From: Neisseria arctica
GTDB taxonomy: Bacteria > Pseudomonadota > Gammaproteobacteria > Burkholderiales > Neisseriaceae
NCBI RefSeq assembly: GCF_022870905.1
Contig: NZ_CP091510.1
Span: 1,302,001 to 1,366,000 of the forward strand
Direction of reading: 5' to 3'
DNA length: 64,000 nt
Below are positions 9,983-20,834 of the stretch, one piece after another. A program made the translations under genes and the position numbers. Every line of letters begins with the position of its first letter. The stretch's first letter is position 1. The notes beneath the pieces are model-generated. The model was not told the origin of the DNA. It searched no databases and worked only from the letters and a program-made list of their open reading frames with translations.

Positions 9983-10996
9983 ATGCCTTACACCGTTACT
10001 CTCTCACCGGACAATACCGAATTCCCCATTAACGATAACGAACCGATTCTGGCTGCAGCAAAGCGCTATGGCCTTAATTTGCCGCACTCGTGCCAAAATG
10101 GCATTTGCGGACAGTGCAAAGCAGAAATTCTCGAAGGGGAAATCATTCAAGGTCCTCATGCCGAGCTGGCATTAAGCAGCGAAGAAACCGTACACGGTAA
10201 AATCCTAATGTGCTGTTGTGGCGTAAAAAGCAATATCCACCTCAAAGTACCTGCGTATAACGGCATCAAAGCACCACCCGTTAAAACCCTGCCCACCCGT
10301 ATAACCGCCATTGAAATCAGAAATCACACTGCCATTGTGACACTGACCCTCCCCAAAGCGCCTCCGTTTATTTTCCATCCCGGCCAATACATTGATATTT
10401 TATTACCCAACAACCAAACCCGCAGTTATTCGATTGCGAATAACCCACAATATACTGAATGGCTGGAACTACATATCCGAAAACATGACAACGGCTTATT
10501 TAGTAATATGATTTTTAACGATAAGCCTACCGTTCAACCCAAAAGCATTTTACGTATCAGAGGCCCTCTGGGTACATTTTCCCTAAGAGAGGGACAAAAA
10601 CCGATTATCTTTTTAGCTGCCGGTACGGGTTTTGCCCCCATCCAAAGTATGCTGCATCATCTTATCAACATAGATAGCATACGCCCTATTCACTTATATT
10701 GGGGTATGCGTACGATACAAGACTTTTATGCTTTGGATACCGCAGAAAACTTAATCGCACAGCTACCGAATGCGCGCTTTACTCCGGTTCTCTCCCGTGC
10801 AAATAGTGATTGGCACGGTGCGCGGGGTTATGTTCAAGACCACGTTATCCAAGACTACCCAGATCTGTCCGGTTACGAAGTTTATACCTGTGGCTCTCCT
10901 CAAATGATTCAAGCTGCCAAAACGGTTTTATCAGAAAGATGCAGGCTACCCGAACATGCTTTTTTTTCAGACATCTTCCTACCGGCATCAACCTAA
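9983..10996 (+). CDS. 2Fe-2S ferredoxin-NAD(P)H:flavin reductase (AscD/DdhD-like)
   Basis: Electron-transfer protein combining a plant-type ferredoxin with an FAD/NAD(P)H reductase. Seen: cluster ligands in CQNGICGQC (Cys 37, 42, 45) plus a fourth Cys in MCCCG near 76; FAD-binding RSYSIAN near 150; pyridine-nucleotide motif AAGTGFAPIQSML; C-terminal YTCGSPQMIQAA. Relatives are often labelled CDP-6-deoxy-glucoseen reductase, but no dideoxysugar genes are nearby, so the partner is unknown here. The start at 9983 begins exactly at the ferredoxin domain and gives 337 residues; a longer frame from 9920 adds 21 residues with no domain. Confidence 0.85.
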   Translation: MPYTVTLSPDNTEFPINDNEPILAAAKRYGLNLPHSCQNGICGQCKAEILEGEIIQGPHAELALSSEETVHGKILMCCCGVKSNIHLKVPAYNGIKAPPVKTLPTRITAIEIRNHTAIVTLTLPKAPPFIFHPGQYIDILLPNNQTRSYSIANNPQYTEWLELHIRKHDNGLFSNMIFNDKPTVQPKSILRIRGPLGTFSLREGQKPIIFLAAGTGFAPIQSMLHHLINIDSIRPIHLYWGMRTIQDFYALDTAENLIAQLPNARFTPVLSRANSDWHGARGYVQDHVIQDYPDLSGYEVYTCGSPQMIQAAKTVLSERCRLPEHAFFSDIFLPAST

Positions 10997-11107
10997 ACCA
11001 TAAAAGCATACGGCCTTCCATAACTGGTAGCCGTTTTACTTTTACTTCAGGTAGCTAGGCAATACAAAATACAAATATTCCCGATTTAACAACCAACTCT
11101 CCCAACC

Positions 11108-11148
11108 TTGACTTGCATCAAAGACCTTGCTCGGATTTTCCCTATAAT
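11108..11148 (+). promoter_or_regulatory. FNR-type anaerobic promoter of the DUF3149 gene
   Basis: TTGAC-TTGC-ATCAA at 11108-11121 matches the FNR half-sites TTGAT-N4-ATCAA with one mismatch. A perfect -10 hexamer TATAAT lies at 11143-11148. If transcription starts near 11156, the FNR box is centred 41.5 bases upstream, the class II activator position, and there is no sigma-70 -35 box. The geometry is seen directly; FNR control is inferred. Confidence 0.75.
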
Positions 11149-11203
11149 GCCTAATAACAAAGCCTAAAAACTGAATTTCATAATTTAACTAACGGTGAAA
11201 ACT

Positions 11204-11338
11204 ATGGAACTCTTTAAAGAATTATTTGCATCTCCGGTAGGTATTTTGTCTTTTATTACGATTGCTGTAGTGATTGTTATTGCAACATTTTTATTTTTCT
11301 GGGTTAAAAAGCAAGCAGACAATAGTTCTCAACGCTGA
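11204..11338 (+). CDS. DUF3149 small membrane protein
   Basis: A 44-residue protein starting MELFKELFASPVG, with one hydrophobic helix (about residues 13-33), then WVKKQ and a polar end. Length, the opening ELFKELF and the single helix fit the DUF3149 family of tiny proteobacterial membrane proteins with no established function. Support for it being real: it starts about 48 bases after the predicted start site of an FNR-type promoter and is followed by a clean intrinsic terminator, forming a complete one-gene transcription unit. The ribosome binding site (GGTGAAA) is weak. The oxygen-responsive promoter suggests a role in anaerobic or microaerobic respiration, which is inference. Confidence 0.82.
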   Translation: MELFKELFASPVGILSFITIAVVIVIATFLFFWVKKQADNSSQR

Positions 11339-11371
11339 CGTTTCTTTTCCTCTTGATGTGTGTGTGTTTAG

Positions 11372-11399
11372 GGTGTGGCTGGTGTCACACCTTTTTTTT
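11372..11399 (+). terminator. Intrinsic terminator of the DUF3149 gene
   Basis: GGTGTG (11372-11377) pairs with CACACC (11386-11391), followed directly by eight T residues. Confidence 0.88.
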
Positions 11400-11961
11400 G
11401 TTTATGCTAACAGTTTTATCAAATTTATTTCCAAATAACTATTTTTGAATAAAAAATTTAGTTCACAATATTTAAAATACGATATATTAAAACTATTAAC
11501 AATTAATTAAACTATCCAAATCTTAGATATAATAACTGGTTATTTAGAAAATTATAAATAGTTCCCATTATAAAAGTTAAATAAAGTAAATAAAATACAT
11601 TGCTATCCAGATAAAAACAATTCTTTACATACCCATTAAAAAATGAATTTAAAAGTATAAAAATATCAAAATAAACTACTTATAAAAATAGTTAATTTTT
11701 TCAAAACAAATAGATAAAAAGCTCTATAAATAATTTAAAAAATAAAAATAAAACAATAATTTAAACAATACAAAACAATCATATACAAGTAATTTATTTA
11801 TAAAATTTATTATTTGTATCCGATTAAATACATTTTTAATATTATTCCGTGAAATACCGAAAAGAAAGGTAAAACGATAACTTTAAAGTTAAATAGCCGC
11901 CTATGATATATCTATGGTAACCGCCTTAATCAAGGCAGTCTTTTGAAGAAAGTATATTAAA
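11400..11961. other. Long AT-rich gap before aqpZ
   Basis: About 560 bases; 11400-11870 is extremely AT-rich, far above the neighbouring genes, with no open frame of note. The final 90 bases regain normal composition and contain a possible -10 (TATGAT, 11902-11907) and a small hairpin GCCTT/AAGGC at 11923-11936 just before the aqpZ start. No gene is supported. Confidence 0.6.
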
Positions 11962-12654
11962 ATGAAAAAATATTTTGCCGAATTTTTTGGTACCTTTTGG
12001 TTGGTATTAGGCGGTTGCGGCAGCGCAGTATTGGCCGCTGCTTTTCCTGAATTGGGTATCGGCTTTGCAGGCGTAGCGCTCGCATTCGGTTTAACCGTAC
12101 TGACTATGGCTTATGCCGTAGGCCATATTTCAGGCGGCCACTTTAATCCGGCAGTTTCCGTCGGATTGTTTATAGGTGGCCGTTTTAACGGTAAAGATTT
12201 GCTGCCCTATATTGCAGCCCAAGTAATCGGCGCCATTGCCGCCGCTGCCGTGCTTTACTGCATTGCATCAGGCAAAGTCGGCTTTGATGCCGCTGCATCA
12301 GGCTTTGCCAGTAACGGCTTCGGCGAACACTCTCCCGGCAATTACAGCATGATGTCGGCTTTGGTTATCGAAGTTGTTCTGACTGCGTTTTTCCTGATTA
12401 TCATCATGGGTGCCACCGACAAGCGCGCACCAGCCGGATTCGCACCGATTGCCATCGGCTTGGGCTTAACATTGATCCACTTGATCAGCATCCCAGTAAC
12501 CAATACTTCTGTTAACCCCGCCCGCTCTACCGGTGTCGCATTATTCCAAGGCGGTTGGGCTGTCGATCAACTATGGCTCTTTTGGGTAGCACCGATTATC
12601 GGCGGTGCCATCGGTGCGGCAATTTACCGTTATTTGTTAAGCGACAACGACTAA
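11962..12654 (+). CDS. aqpZ: Aquaporin Z water channel
   Basis: Inner-membrane MIP-family channel for water. Seen: six transmembrane helices and two half-helices carrying both signature motifs, HFNPAVSVG near residue 63 and SVNPARSTG near 182. The protein starts [22 protein letters not shown], typical of AqpZ rather than GlpF. The length of 230 residues is normal. A GAAGAAAG sequence precedes the ATG. It is a single gene ended by a strong terminator. A small hairpin in the leader could modulate expression, but this is speculative. Confidence 0.94.
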   Translation: MKKYFAEFFGTFWLVLGGCGSAVLAAAFPELGIGFAGVALAFGLTVLTMAYAVGHISGGHFNPAVSVGLFIGGRFNGKDLLPYIAAQVIGAIAAAAVLYCIASGKVGFDAAASGFASNGFGEHSPGNYSMMSALVIEVVLTAFFLIIIMGATDKRAPAGFAPIAIGLGLTLIHLISIPVTNTSVNPARSTGVALFQGGWAVDQLWLFWVAPIIGGAIGAAIYRYLLSDND

Positions 12655-12691
12655 CATACAAGATTGAACCTTTGTGCGGTTACCAAAGCAA

Positions 12692-12720
12692 ATGCAGCCT
12701 GATTTCAGGCTGCATTTTTT
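12692..12720 (+). terminator. Intrinsic terminator of aqpZ
   Basis: Perfect 11-base stem (12692-12702 with 12705-12715), two-base loop, followed by a T run. Confidence 0.92.
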
Positions 12721-12743
12721 ATTACAACATTGAAGCACACATA

Positions 12744-14768
12744 CTATTCTGCCGCACCAAACAGCAAGCCTTCTTTAATCCCCCGAATCTTATCGCGCAA
12801 TACCGCCGCTTCTTCAAACTGCAAATCACGGGCGGCTTGCTGCATGGCTTTTTCGAGTTTGGCAATCTCTTTCAAAGCATCTTCTTCGGTGTGGATTTCA
12901 CCCACTTTTACCGATTTTCCTTTCAGACGGCCTTTATTATTTTCTTCATGATACACGCCGTCGATAATGTCTTTTACCTGTTTGGTAATTTGTGTGGGTG
13001 TGATTCCGTGCTCTTCGTTAAACTTGATTTGCTTCTCACGACGGCGTTCGGTTTCTTCGATGGCTGCTTTCATCGAATCGGTTATTTTATCGGCATAAAG
13101 AATCGCAACGCCGTTTACGTTACGGGCAGCCCGACCTATGGTTTGGATTAAGCTGCGGTGGCTACGCAAAAAACCCTCTTTATCGGCATCCAAAATCGCC
13201 ACCAGAGAAACCTCGGGAATATCCAAGCCTTCGCGTAATAAGTTGATGCCTACTAACACATCAAACAATCCCAAACGCAAATCACGAATGATTTCCACGC
13301 GCTCAACGGTATCAATATCACTATGGAGATAGCGTACTTTAACTCCCAATTCACTGTAATAGTCGGTCAGCTGCTCAGCCATACGCTTGGTGAGCGTGGT
13401 TACCAACACCCGCTCGCCTTTGGCAATCCGGTCGTTGATTTCACTTAGTAAATCATCCACCTGTGTAACCACCGGACGGATAATGATTTGCGGATCAACC
13501 AAACCTGTGGGACGAACCACCTGCTCGACAACTTGACCTGCATGTTCGGACTCATACTGGGCAGGAGTTGCCGATACAAAAACGGTTTGCGGCATGATTT
13601 TTTCAAATTCATGAAACTTCAGCGGACGGTTATCGCGGGCAGACGGCAAGCGGAAACCGTAATCCACCAAATTTTGCTTACGGCTGGCATCTCCTTTATA
13701 CATACCACCGATTTGGCCGATGGTAACATGGCTTTCATCAATAAACATGATGGTATTTTTCGGCAGATAATCCATCAACGTGGGCGGTGGCTCCCCCTCT
13801 TTTTTACCGGAAAAGTGGCGGGAATAGTTTTCAATGCCTTTGCAAAAACCCATTTCATAGAGCATTTCCAAATCGAAACGGGTACGCTGTTCGATGCGCT
13901 GTTGCTCGACATGGCGCATTTCTTTGGCAAAAAATTCGATACGCTCGCGCAATTCTTCTTTGATTCCCTCGCAAGCGCGCAAAACCGTATCACGGGGGGT
14001 AACGTAATGGCTGGAAGGAAACACGGTATAGCGGCCTACCCGCTGAATACTGCCGCCCGTTAACGGATCAAACAAATCCAAGCGGTCAATCTCATCATCA
14101 AACAAACTGATTCGCAAGGCATTATCCGAACTTTCGGCCGGGTAAACATCTATCACATCGCCCCGTACTCGGAAAGAGCCGCGTTTGAAGTCCATATCGC
14201 CGCGTTCGTATTGCATGGCAACCAAAGTAGCGATGATGTCGCGCTGCGACAAAGTATCGCCCTCTTTGACCGACAGCACCATTTGCTGGTATTCAGTAGG
14301 ATCACCGATACCGTAAATTGCGGAAACGGTAGCAATGATAATCACGTCATTGCGCGTCATCAGGTTTTTGGTGGCAGAAAGGCGCATTTGCTCGATATGT
14401 TCGTTAATCGCCGAATCTTTTTCGATAAACAAATCACGGCTAGGTACATACGCCTCAGGTTGATAATAGTCGTAATACGATACAAAATATTCCACCGCAT
14501 TTTCAGGGAAAAATTCGCGCATCTCGGCATACAGCTGCGCTGCCAGCGTTTTATTGTGCGCCATAATGATTGCCGGCCTGCCGCTGCGGGCAATCACATT
14601 GGCCATGGTATAGGTTTTTCCCGAACCGGTTACGCCCAACAGCGTTTGATATGCCAGGCCGTCTGAAAGACCTTCCAGCAAACATTCTATCGCCGTTGGC
14701 TGGTCTCCTGCCGGCGGAAACGGCTGATGGAGAATAAACGGACTGTCGGGGTATCGTATCACTTCCAT
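12744..14768 (-). CDS. uvrB: UvrABC excision nuclease subunit B
   Basis: DNA damage recognition helicase-like subunit of nucleotide excision repair; receives the lesion from UvrA and recruits UvrC. Seen: Walker A GVTGSGKT near residue 45; the damage-verifying beta-hairpin [13 protein letters not shown] near 92; helicase motif [12 protein letters not shown] near 341; motif [11 protein letters not shown] near 543; C-terminal UVR coiled coil that binds UvrC from about 633. The length of 674 residues is standard. An uptake sequence lies inside the coding region at about 12923 and another near 14657. Confidence 0.97.
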   Translation of the reverse strand: MEVIRYPDSPFILHQPFPPAGDQPTAIECLLEGLSDGLAYQTLLGVTGSGKTYTMANVIARSGRPAIIMAHNKTLAAQLYAEMREFFPENAVEYFVSYYDYYQPEAYVPSRDLFIEKDSAINEHIEQMRLSATKNLMTRNDVIIIATVSAIYGIGDPTEYQQMVLSVKEGDTLSQRDIIATLVAMQYERGDMDFKRGSFRVRGDVIDVYPAESSDNALRISLFDDEIDRLDLFDPLTGGSIQRVGRYTVFPSSHYVTPRDTVLRACEGIKEELRERIEFFAKEMRHVEQQRIEQRTRFDLEMLYEMGFCKGIENYSRHFSGKKEGEPPPTLMDYLPKNTIMFIDESHVTIGQIGGMYKGDASRKQNLVDYGFRLPSARDNRPLKFHEFEKIMPQTVFVSATPAQYESEHAGQVVEQVVRPTGLVDPQIIIRPVVTQVDDLLSEINDRIAKGERVLVTTLTKRMAEQLTDYYSELGVKVRYLHSDIDTVERVEIIRDLRLGLFDVLVGINLLREGLDIPEVSLVAILDADKEGFLRSHRSLIQTIGRAARNVNGVAILYADKITDSMKAAIEETERRREKQIKFNEEHGITPTQITKQVKDIIDGVYHEENNKGRLKGKSVKVGEIHTEEDALKEIAKLEKAMQQAARDLQFEEAAVLRDKIRGIKEGLLFGAAE

Positions 14769-14950
14769 AATGAATGCAGACTCTTAACTAAGTACAGACT
14801 GTTTATCATACCAAAAAAGCCTATGGCCGTCTGAATCCGACTATCTGTATATAACAAAATCGCATTTAATTAAAACCAAGCATTCTTTCCCTTTTTCAGA
14901 CGGCATGGGCTAAAGTAACGCCATACGGAACGAAATAATAAGGAACACCT

Positions 14951-16717
14951 ATGCCCTCCCAAGATCCGCGTGCCAAACTGCCTGATACACCGCTCTCCGA
15001 CAACGAGCGCCTGAAAGACCACAGCGACTACCTTCGCGGTACGATCGCTTCGGATCTTTCAGACGGCCTCACAGGCGGCTTCAACGGTGATAATTTCCAA
15101 TTAATCCGCTTTCACGGCATGTACGAACAAGACGACCGCGATATCCGTGTCGAACGTATCGAACAAAAATTGGAACCGCTGAAAAACGTCATGCTGCGCT
15201 GCCGTCTGCCCGGCGGCATTATCAGCCCCAAACAATGGCTGGGTATTGATGAATTTGCCACCGAACATACCCTATACGGCTCTATCCGCCTGACCAACCG
15301 TCAAACTTTCCAATTCCACGGCGTATTGAAAGACAACATCAAGCCCATGCACCAATGGCTAAATGCGCTTGGGCTTGATTCTATTGCCACCGCTGGCGAT
15401 GTAAACCGCAATGTTTTATGCACCAGTAATCCGGTCGAGTCGTCACTGCACCGCGAAGCATACGAGTGGGCAAAAAAAATCAGCGAACACCTGCTGCCTC
15501 AAACCCGTGCCTATGCCGATATCTGGCTTGACGGCGAAAAACTGCACTCAACCGAAGATTTAACCGCCGCACCGCTGGTTACAGGCGCAAACAGCGGCGA
15601 CTCCACAGAGCCCGTATTGGGCAAAACCTACCTGCCGCGCAAATTCAAAACCACCGTTGTTATCCCGCCGCATAACGATGTCGACTTACACGCCAACGAC
15701 CTTAACTTCGTCGCCATAGGTGAAAACGGCAAGCTCGTCGGCTTTAACGTTTTGGTAGGCGGCGGCCTCTCTATGGAACACGGCAATACCAAAACCTATC
15801 CCAACACCGCCAGAGAATTCGGCTTTATACCGCTTGAAAAAACCCTAGATGCCGCCGCCGCCGTGGTGTCGGTACAGCGCGATTGGGGCAACCGCTCCGA
15901 CCGTAAAAATGCCAAAACGCGCTACACCCTCGAGCGTGTCGGCGTACAAACCTTTATCGAAGAAGTCGAAAACCGCATGGGTGCGAAATTCGAGCCTGTC
16001 CGTCCTTACAGCTTCACCACACGGGGCGACCGCATCAGCTGGGTGGAAGGCGAAGACGGCAAATGGCACCTCACCTTATTTATAGAAAACGGCCGCTTAC
16101 TCGATTATCCGAACCGGCCATTAAAAACAGGCGTGCGTGAAATAGCCAAAATCCACAAAGGCGATTTCCGTCTCACCGCCAACCAAAACCTGATTGTGGC
16201 TGGCGTCAGCCAAAACGATAAAGCCGAAATCGAAAAGATTGCCCGCGACTACGGCCTAATCAGTGACAGTACCACTGCACAGCGCGAGCATTCGATGGCT
16301 TGTGTTTCCCTGCCCACCTGCCCGCTGGCAATGGCCGAAGCCGAACGCTTCTTGCCCCAATTTACCGATAAAATCGATGCCCTGCTGGCACGCCACCAAC
16401 TCAGCCAAGAACATATCGTCCTACGAATCACCGGCTGCCCTAACGGTTGCGGCCGCGCCATGCTGGCCGAAATCGGTTTGGTCGGCAAAGCCATAGGCCG
16501 GTACAATCTTTATACTGGCGGCAACCGCGAAGGCACACGTATTCCGCGCTTGTTTAAAGAAAACATTACCGAGGCGGAAATTCTCGAAATTATCGATAGC
16601 TGGCTGGCCGCCTGGGCTGCCAACCGCACCGACGGAGAAGGCTTTGGCGACTTTGCCATACGCAGCGGCATCGTCAAACCGGTATTAGATGCCCCACGCG
16701 ATTTCTGGATCAGTTAA
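14951..16717 (+). CDS. cysI: Sulfite reductase hemoprotein beta subunit
   Basis: Reduces sulfite to sulfide for cysteine synthesis, using siroheme and a 4Fe-4S cluster with electrons from the CysJ flavoprotein. Seen: the nitrite/sulfite reductase half-domains, and the cluster/siroheme cysteines in CVSLPTC near residue 452 and CPNGC near 496. The length of 588 residues is slightly above E. coli CysI (570). The start is preceded by AAGGAACACCT. No cysJ, cysH or cysG is next to it, so the partner must be elsewhere. One uptake sequence lies within the coding region near 15058. An inverted-repeat terminator follows. Confidence 0.93.
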   Translation: MPSQDPRAKLPDTPLSDNERLKDHSDYLRGTIASDLSDGLTGGFNGDNFQLIRFHGMYEQDDRDIRVERIEQKLEPLKNVMLRCRLPGGIISPKQWLGIDEFATEHTLYGSIRLTNRQTFQFHGVLKDNIKPMHQWLNALGLDSIATAGDVNRNVLCTSNPVESSLHREAYEWAKKISEHLLPQTRAYADIWLDGEKLHSTEDLTAAPLVTGANSGDSTEPVLGKTYLPRKFKTTVVIPPHNDVDLHANDLNFVAIGENGKLVGFNVLVGGGLSMEHGNTKTYPNTAREFGFIPLEKTLDAAAAVVSVQRDWGNRSDRKNAKTRYTLERVGVQTFIEEVENRMGAKFEPVRPYSFTTRGDRISWVEGEDGKWHLTLFIENGRLLDYPNRPLKTGVREIAKIHKGDFRLTANQNLIVAGVSQNDKAEIEKIARDYGLISDSTTAQREHSMACVSLPTCPLAMAEAERFLPQFTDKIDALLARHQLSQEHIVLRITGCPNGCGRAMLAEIGLVGKAIGRYNLYTGGNREGTRIPRLFKENITEAEILEIIDSWLAAWAANRTDGEGFGDFAIRSGIVKPVLDAPRDFWIS

Positions 16718-16731
16718 GCCCTAATCCGATA

Positions 16732-16765
16732 CTGCCCGCCACCTTAGCAAGGAAACGGCGGGCAG
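16732..16765 (+). terminator. Probable terminator of cysI
   Basis: Nine-base stem CTGCCCGCC/GGCGGGCAG (16732-16740 with 16757-16765), followed by a short imperfect T stretch. Confidence 0.65.
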
Positions 16766-16863
16766 CATTTACTTAAGTAGGCCTATACCATATCCCAATG
16801 TATCGGCTTGACAACAGCGGATTTCCCAATCGTCTCACCATATCAAATATAAATAGCAAGACT

Positions 16864-16891
16864 TTGAAAATTATTACATATTTGCTATCAT
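16864..16891 (+). promoter_or_regulatory. Candidate arfA promoter
   Basis: TTGAAA at 16864-16869 and TATCAT at 16886-16891, 16 bases apart, about 50 bases before the arfA start. Reasonable sigma-70 match, not verified. Confidence 0.45.
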
Positions 16892-16940
16892 AAAACGCCT
16901 TCTGAACAAGCAAGGCAATTTTTTATAGAAAGGCATCCTA

Positions 16941-17144
16941 ATGAAAAAACGCAGTACCGAAATCAATAAAGGGCCGATTAAAGACAACGCTTTAAAAGCC
17001 CTTGTGAAATCGAATATTTTCCGGCACAAGGTTTATAAAAACAAAAAAGGTAAAGGCTCATATAGCCGAAAAGGCCGCCTAAACCACACCGAATCAGGTT
17101 TTTTGCGTATCATGCATAAACCTGATTTTTTATTGGCCGTCTGA
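16941..17144 (+). CDS. arfA: Alternative ribosome-rescue factor A
   Basis: Back-up to tmRNA: ArfA enters stalled ribosomes that lack a stop codon and recruits release factor 2. Seen: the family core [12 protein letters not shown] near residue 10 and [14 protein letters not shown] near residue 34, matching E. coli ArfA closely. An intrinsic-terminator hairpin lies inside the coding region (17092-17131), starting at about codon 51. In E. coli and other proteobacteria such a hairpin makes arfA mRNA non-stop, so full protein accumulates only when tmRNA is failing. The same logic is expected here. The stop codon TGA is supplied by a DUS (GCCGTCTGAA), and the next gene starts one base later. The last residues (HKPDFLLAV) are hydrophobic, like the degradation-prone tail of E. 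coli ArfA. Confidence 0.93.
   Translation: MKKRSTEINKGPIKDNALKALVKSNIFRHKVYKNKKGKGSYSRKGRLNHTESGFLRIMHKPDFLLAV
17092..17131 (+). terminator. Intragenic terminator inside arfA
   Basis: Ten-base perfect stem AATCAGGTTT/AAACCTGATT (17092-17101 with 17118-17127) followed by T residues to 17131, upstream of the arfA stop codon. It matches the known regulatory arrangement that produces non-stop arfA transcripts. Confidence 0.85.
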
Positions 17145-17145
17145 A

Positions 17146-17784
17146 ATGCTGCTTTTAATTTTTTCTTTGTTTACCGCTCTGCTGGCGGCGGATATTTATG
17201 TCGCCCTCAAAGCACGCCGGCAAAGCTATCAAAATACCACCCGTATTCCGGCTTGCGATTTCGGCCTGATTTTAGGCACGGCAAAATTCGTCGGCAGCGG
17301 ACACGGACTAAACCGCTACTACCAATACCGTATCGATGCCGCAGTCGAACTTTGGCGTGCCGGAAAAGTAAAACAATTTGTCGTGAGCGGCAGCGGCATT
17401 GACAACAAACCTAGCGAAACCGTCTGCATGCAAGCGGATTTGGTAGCCGCCGGCGTTCCTGAAAACGTTATCTGGCAAGACCCGGCAGGGTTTCGCACAC
17501 TCGACAGTATCATCCGTTACCGCGATACTTTCCGCCAACACAGTGTCTGCATCATTTCCCAACCCTTTCACAACCAGCGCGCGCTAATCCAGGCACAAGC
17601 CTACCGTTTGAATGCCTGCGCGTATAATGCCCAAATCGTAGGCGTACGCGCAGGCTGGAAAATCCATGCGCGCGAACGCGCCGCCCGCCTACGTTTGTGG
17701 TACGACTTACTCAGCCGCGCCAAACCTGCCCGCAATACGGAGCAAACTCCTATCAAACAATATCCCACCAAACCTTGCATTTAA
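17146..17784 (+). CDS. sanA: SanA/ElyC/YdcF-family (DUF218) envelope protein
   Basis: Membrane-anchored periplasmic protein related to E. coli SanA, which affects envelope barrier function and vancomycin sensitivity. Seen: an N-terminal hydrophobic anchor (residues 1-18), then the DUF218 core with LILGTAK near 44, YYQYRIDAAVELWRAGK near 64, FVVSGSG near 83 and a Q-x-F-H-x-x-RA segment near 142. The length of 212 residues is typical. It begins one base after arfA, so it shares the arfA promoter only through readthrough of the intragenic terminator. Its biochemical activity is unknown in the family. Confidence 0.82.
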   Translation: MLLLIFSLFTALLAADIYVALKARRQSYQNTTRIPACDFGLILGTAKFVGSGHGLNRYYQYRIDAAVELWRAGKVKQFVVSGSGIDNKPSETVCMQADLVAAGVPENVIWQDPAGFRTLDSIIRYRDTFRQHSVCIISQPFHNQRALIQAQAYRLNACAYNAQIVGVRAGWKIHARERAARLRLWYDLLSRAKPARNTEQTPIKQYPTKPCI

Positions 17785-17797
17785 ATTTTTCAGATTC

Positions 17798-17836
17798 AAA
17801 GGCCGTCTGAAATTAAATGTTTTCAGACGGCCTTTT
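17798..17836 (+). terminator. DUS-pair terminator after sanA
   Basis: Two inverted AGGCCGTCTGAA uptake sequences (arms 17798-17812 and 17821-17835) forming a 15-base stem with a T-rich end. Confidence 0.9.
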
Positions 17837-17889
17837 CATATAGAAATTGGTTTAAAATAACGCCCATTCCGATTTCACATCATTACTAA

Positions 17890-19197
<1,308 letters not shown>

Positions 19198-19283
19198 ACG
19201 CATCTCAATTTTGTAGCACCATCATTCAGGCCGTCTGTAAAACTCAGGCGGCCTATTCAAACAATAATGAAACGGAACCAACC

Positions 19284-19736
19284 ATGCAAACAGAAGTCGA
19301 ATTGAAAATCCTCAATGCCAAAATTGCCGACCAACTGCCCGCCTACGCGACCCCCGGCTCGGCAGGACTGGATTTGCGCGCCTGCTTAGATGAGCCCGTT
19401 ACCATCCAGCCGGGTGAAACCTATCTTGTTCCTACCGGATTAGCCATCCACTTGGCCAACCCTGCTTATGCCGCTATGCTGCTGCCCCGCTCCGGCCTCG
19501 GCCACAAGCACGGTATCGTATTGGGCAATTTGGTCGGCCTGATTGATTCAGATTATCAAGGCGAAGTAAAAGTGTCTGTATGGAACCGCGGCCACACTGC
19601 CTTTACAATCGAACCGATGGAACGTATCGCCCAAATGGTAATTGTGCCGGTAGTGCAGGCAACATTTAAAGTAGTGGACGAATTTGCCACCAGCGAACGC
19701 GGTGAAGGCGGGTTCGGCAGTACCGGTAAAGTCTGA
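19284..19736 (+). CDS. dut: dUTP diphosphatase
   Basis: Trimeric enzyme hydrolysing dUTP to dUMP, preventing uracil entering DNA and feeding dTMP synthesis. Seen: all five dUTPase motifs, including GSAGLDLRA near residue 27, [11 protein letters not shown] near 71, [13 protein letters not shown] near 88, ERIAQMVI, and the C-terminal nucleotide-closing [10 protein letters not shown]. The 150-residue length is standard. Between serS and dut there is only a degenerate uptake sequence pair (around 19229 and 19247), so the two genes may be cotranscribed. Confidence 0.96.
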   Translation: MQTEVELKILNAKIADQLPAYATPGSAGLDLRACLDEPVTIQPGETYLVPTGLAIHLANPAYAAMLLPRSGLGHKHGIVLGNLVGLIDSDYQGEVKVSVWNRGHTAFTIEPMERIAQMVIVPVVQATFKVVDEFATSERGEGGFGSTGKV

Positions 19737-19814
19737 TTACCAATCATGACTTGGTATTGGAAACCGAACAACAATATTTATACCTACTGAATTTTCTTTC
19801 ATAAAAATTAAACC

Positions 19815-19855
19815 AAACCAATGCCATCCGAAACATTTTCAGACGGCATTGGTTT
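19815..19855 (+). terminator. Terminator after dut from one intact and one decayed DUS
   Basis: Nearly perfect 19-base stem (19815-19833 with 19837-19855). The right arm holds an intact inverted uptake sequence; the left arm is its mutated partner (ATGCCATCCGAA). A further inverted repeat GCTTCCAAG/CTTGGAAGC lies at 19926-19934 and 19966-19974, of unknown role. Confidence 0.8.
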
Positions 19856-20058
19856 GAGACATTTAATATATTCTTTACAAAAAATCATACTTCGTTGAAT
19901 GGAGAATCTTAGTAAAAAATAAATAGCTTCCAAGTTCCAGTTTGCATATACAAATTACCAAGCCGCTTGGAAGCCTGTTTAAATCATATTAAAATTGAAT
20001 TTCTCGAGTAACCTGTATAATTAACAGGCTGCGTCCTTAGATATAAAAAGGAGTATTC

Positions 20059-20580
20059 ATGAATAAATATTCAATCTTGGGTCTTTTAACATCATCATGC
20101 TTTTTAGCCGCTTGCGGACAGCAAGCAGAAACAGAGGTCAAAACAGTATCTGCAGCAAGCAATGTTATCGAAGCAACCGCATCCGAAGCCAGCCAAACCG
20201 TCTCCTCTCAAGAAGCATCTGCTCCTGCAAATGATGCATCTGCCGCTTATGATGGCCCTGTAAAATCATATACCGCTTTTGGTAATACGCCCAAACCGTG
20301 GCGCATCGTTGTAACCGGCAATGCCGAATCTACCGGTAACCGATTAACCTTAGAAGGCGATGATCTGAAAGGTACGTTTGAAGCCGAACGTTCTGCTTAT
20401 GCCAAAGGCGTTGAATTTACCGGCACACAAGAGAATGTAAACTTCGGACTGAATATTAAAGGTGAAACGTGCAAAGATGATGCCGGCAACGAGCACGAAT
20501 TTACGGCAACCTTTGATTACGGCGATGTACGCTATAAAGGATGTGCCGAACGCGGTGCATTAGAGCATGCCCAAACCTAA
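20059..20580 (+). CDS. Small lipoprotein with COG3650-like C-terminal domain
   Basis: Seen: a lipoprotein signal peptide with lipobox LAAC (Cys at residue 19); an Ala/Ser/Thr/Glu-rich linker to about residue 65; then a compact domain of about 100 residues beginning SYTAFGNTPKPWRIVVTG and containing a cysteine pair, GETCKD and YKGCAE, likely disulfide-bonded in the periplasm. The layout resembles the COG3650 domain found in envelope lipoproteins of unknown function. It is preceded by a clear AAAAGGAG site and followed by a long terminator. It is a single-gene unit next to, but convergent with, the urease operon, so no functional link is implied. Confidence 0.72.
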   Translation: MNKYSILGLLTSSCFLAACGQQAETEVKTVSAASNVIEATASEASQTVSSQEASAPANDASAAYDGPVKSYTAFGNTPKPWRIVVTGNAESTGNRLTLEGDDLKGTFEAERSAYAKGVEFTGTQENVNFGLNIKGETCKDDAGNEHEFTATFDYGDVRYKGCAERGALEHAQT

Positions 20581-20692
20581 GTCTTCTATAGCCTTACAAA
20601 CACAATCTGCTTATTTACATAGCCCATGATATTAGGATTATTACCTAATTTGGCAACTTATAGTAAAGCCTAAAATTATCTGTGCAGATTGT

Positions 20693-20741
20693 ATTAAAAC
20701 CAAGCAGCCATACTTTTAAGATATGGCTGCTTGGTTTTAAT
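20693..20741. terminator. Long bidirectional terminator, lipoprotein/ureD
   Basis: Perfect 20-base stem (20693-20712 with 20722-20741) and nine-base loop, with A- and T-rich outer arms. It can end both the lipoprotein transcript and the urease operon from the other side. Confidence 0.88.
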
Positions 20742-20834
20742 TTGTAAAATCAGAAAAATACCAATCAAGTCGAGGTATTGAAATATTCAAAAATTATATC
20801 AGTATGAAATTATTGGGTTGAATTTCACCTAAGG

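Noticed and set aside
13488..14063. Plus-strand frame of 191 codons within uvrB
   Set aside because: Antisense shadow of a highly conserved gene; composition follows uvrB codon positions.
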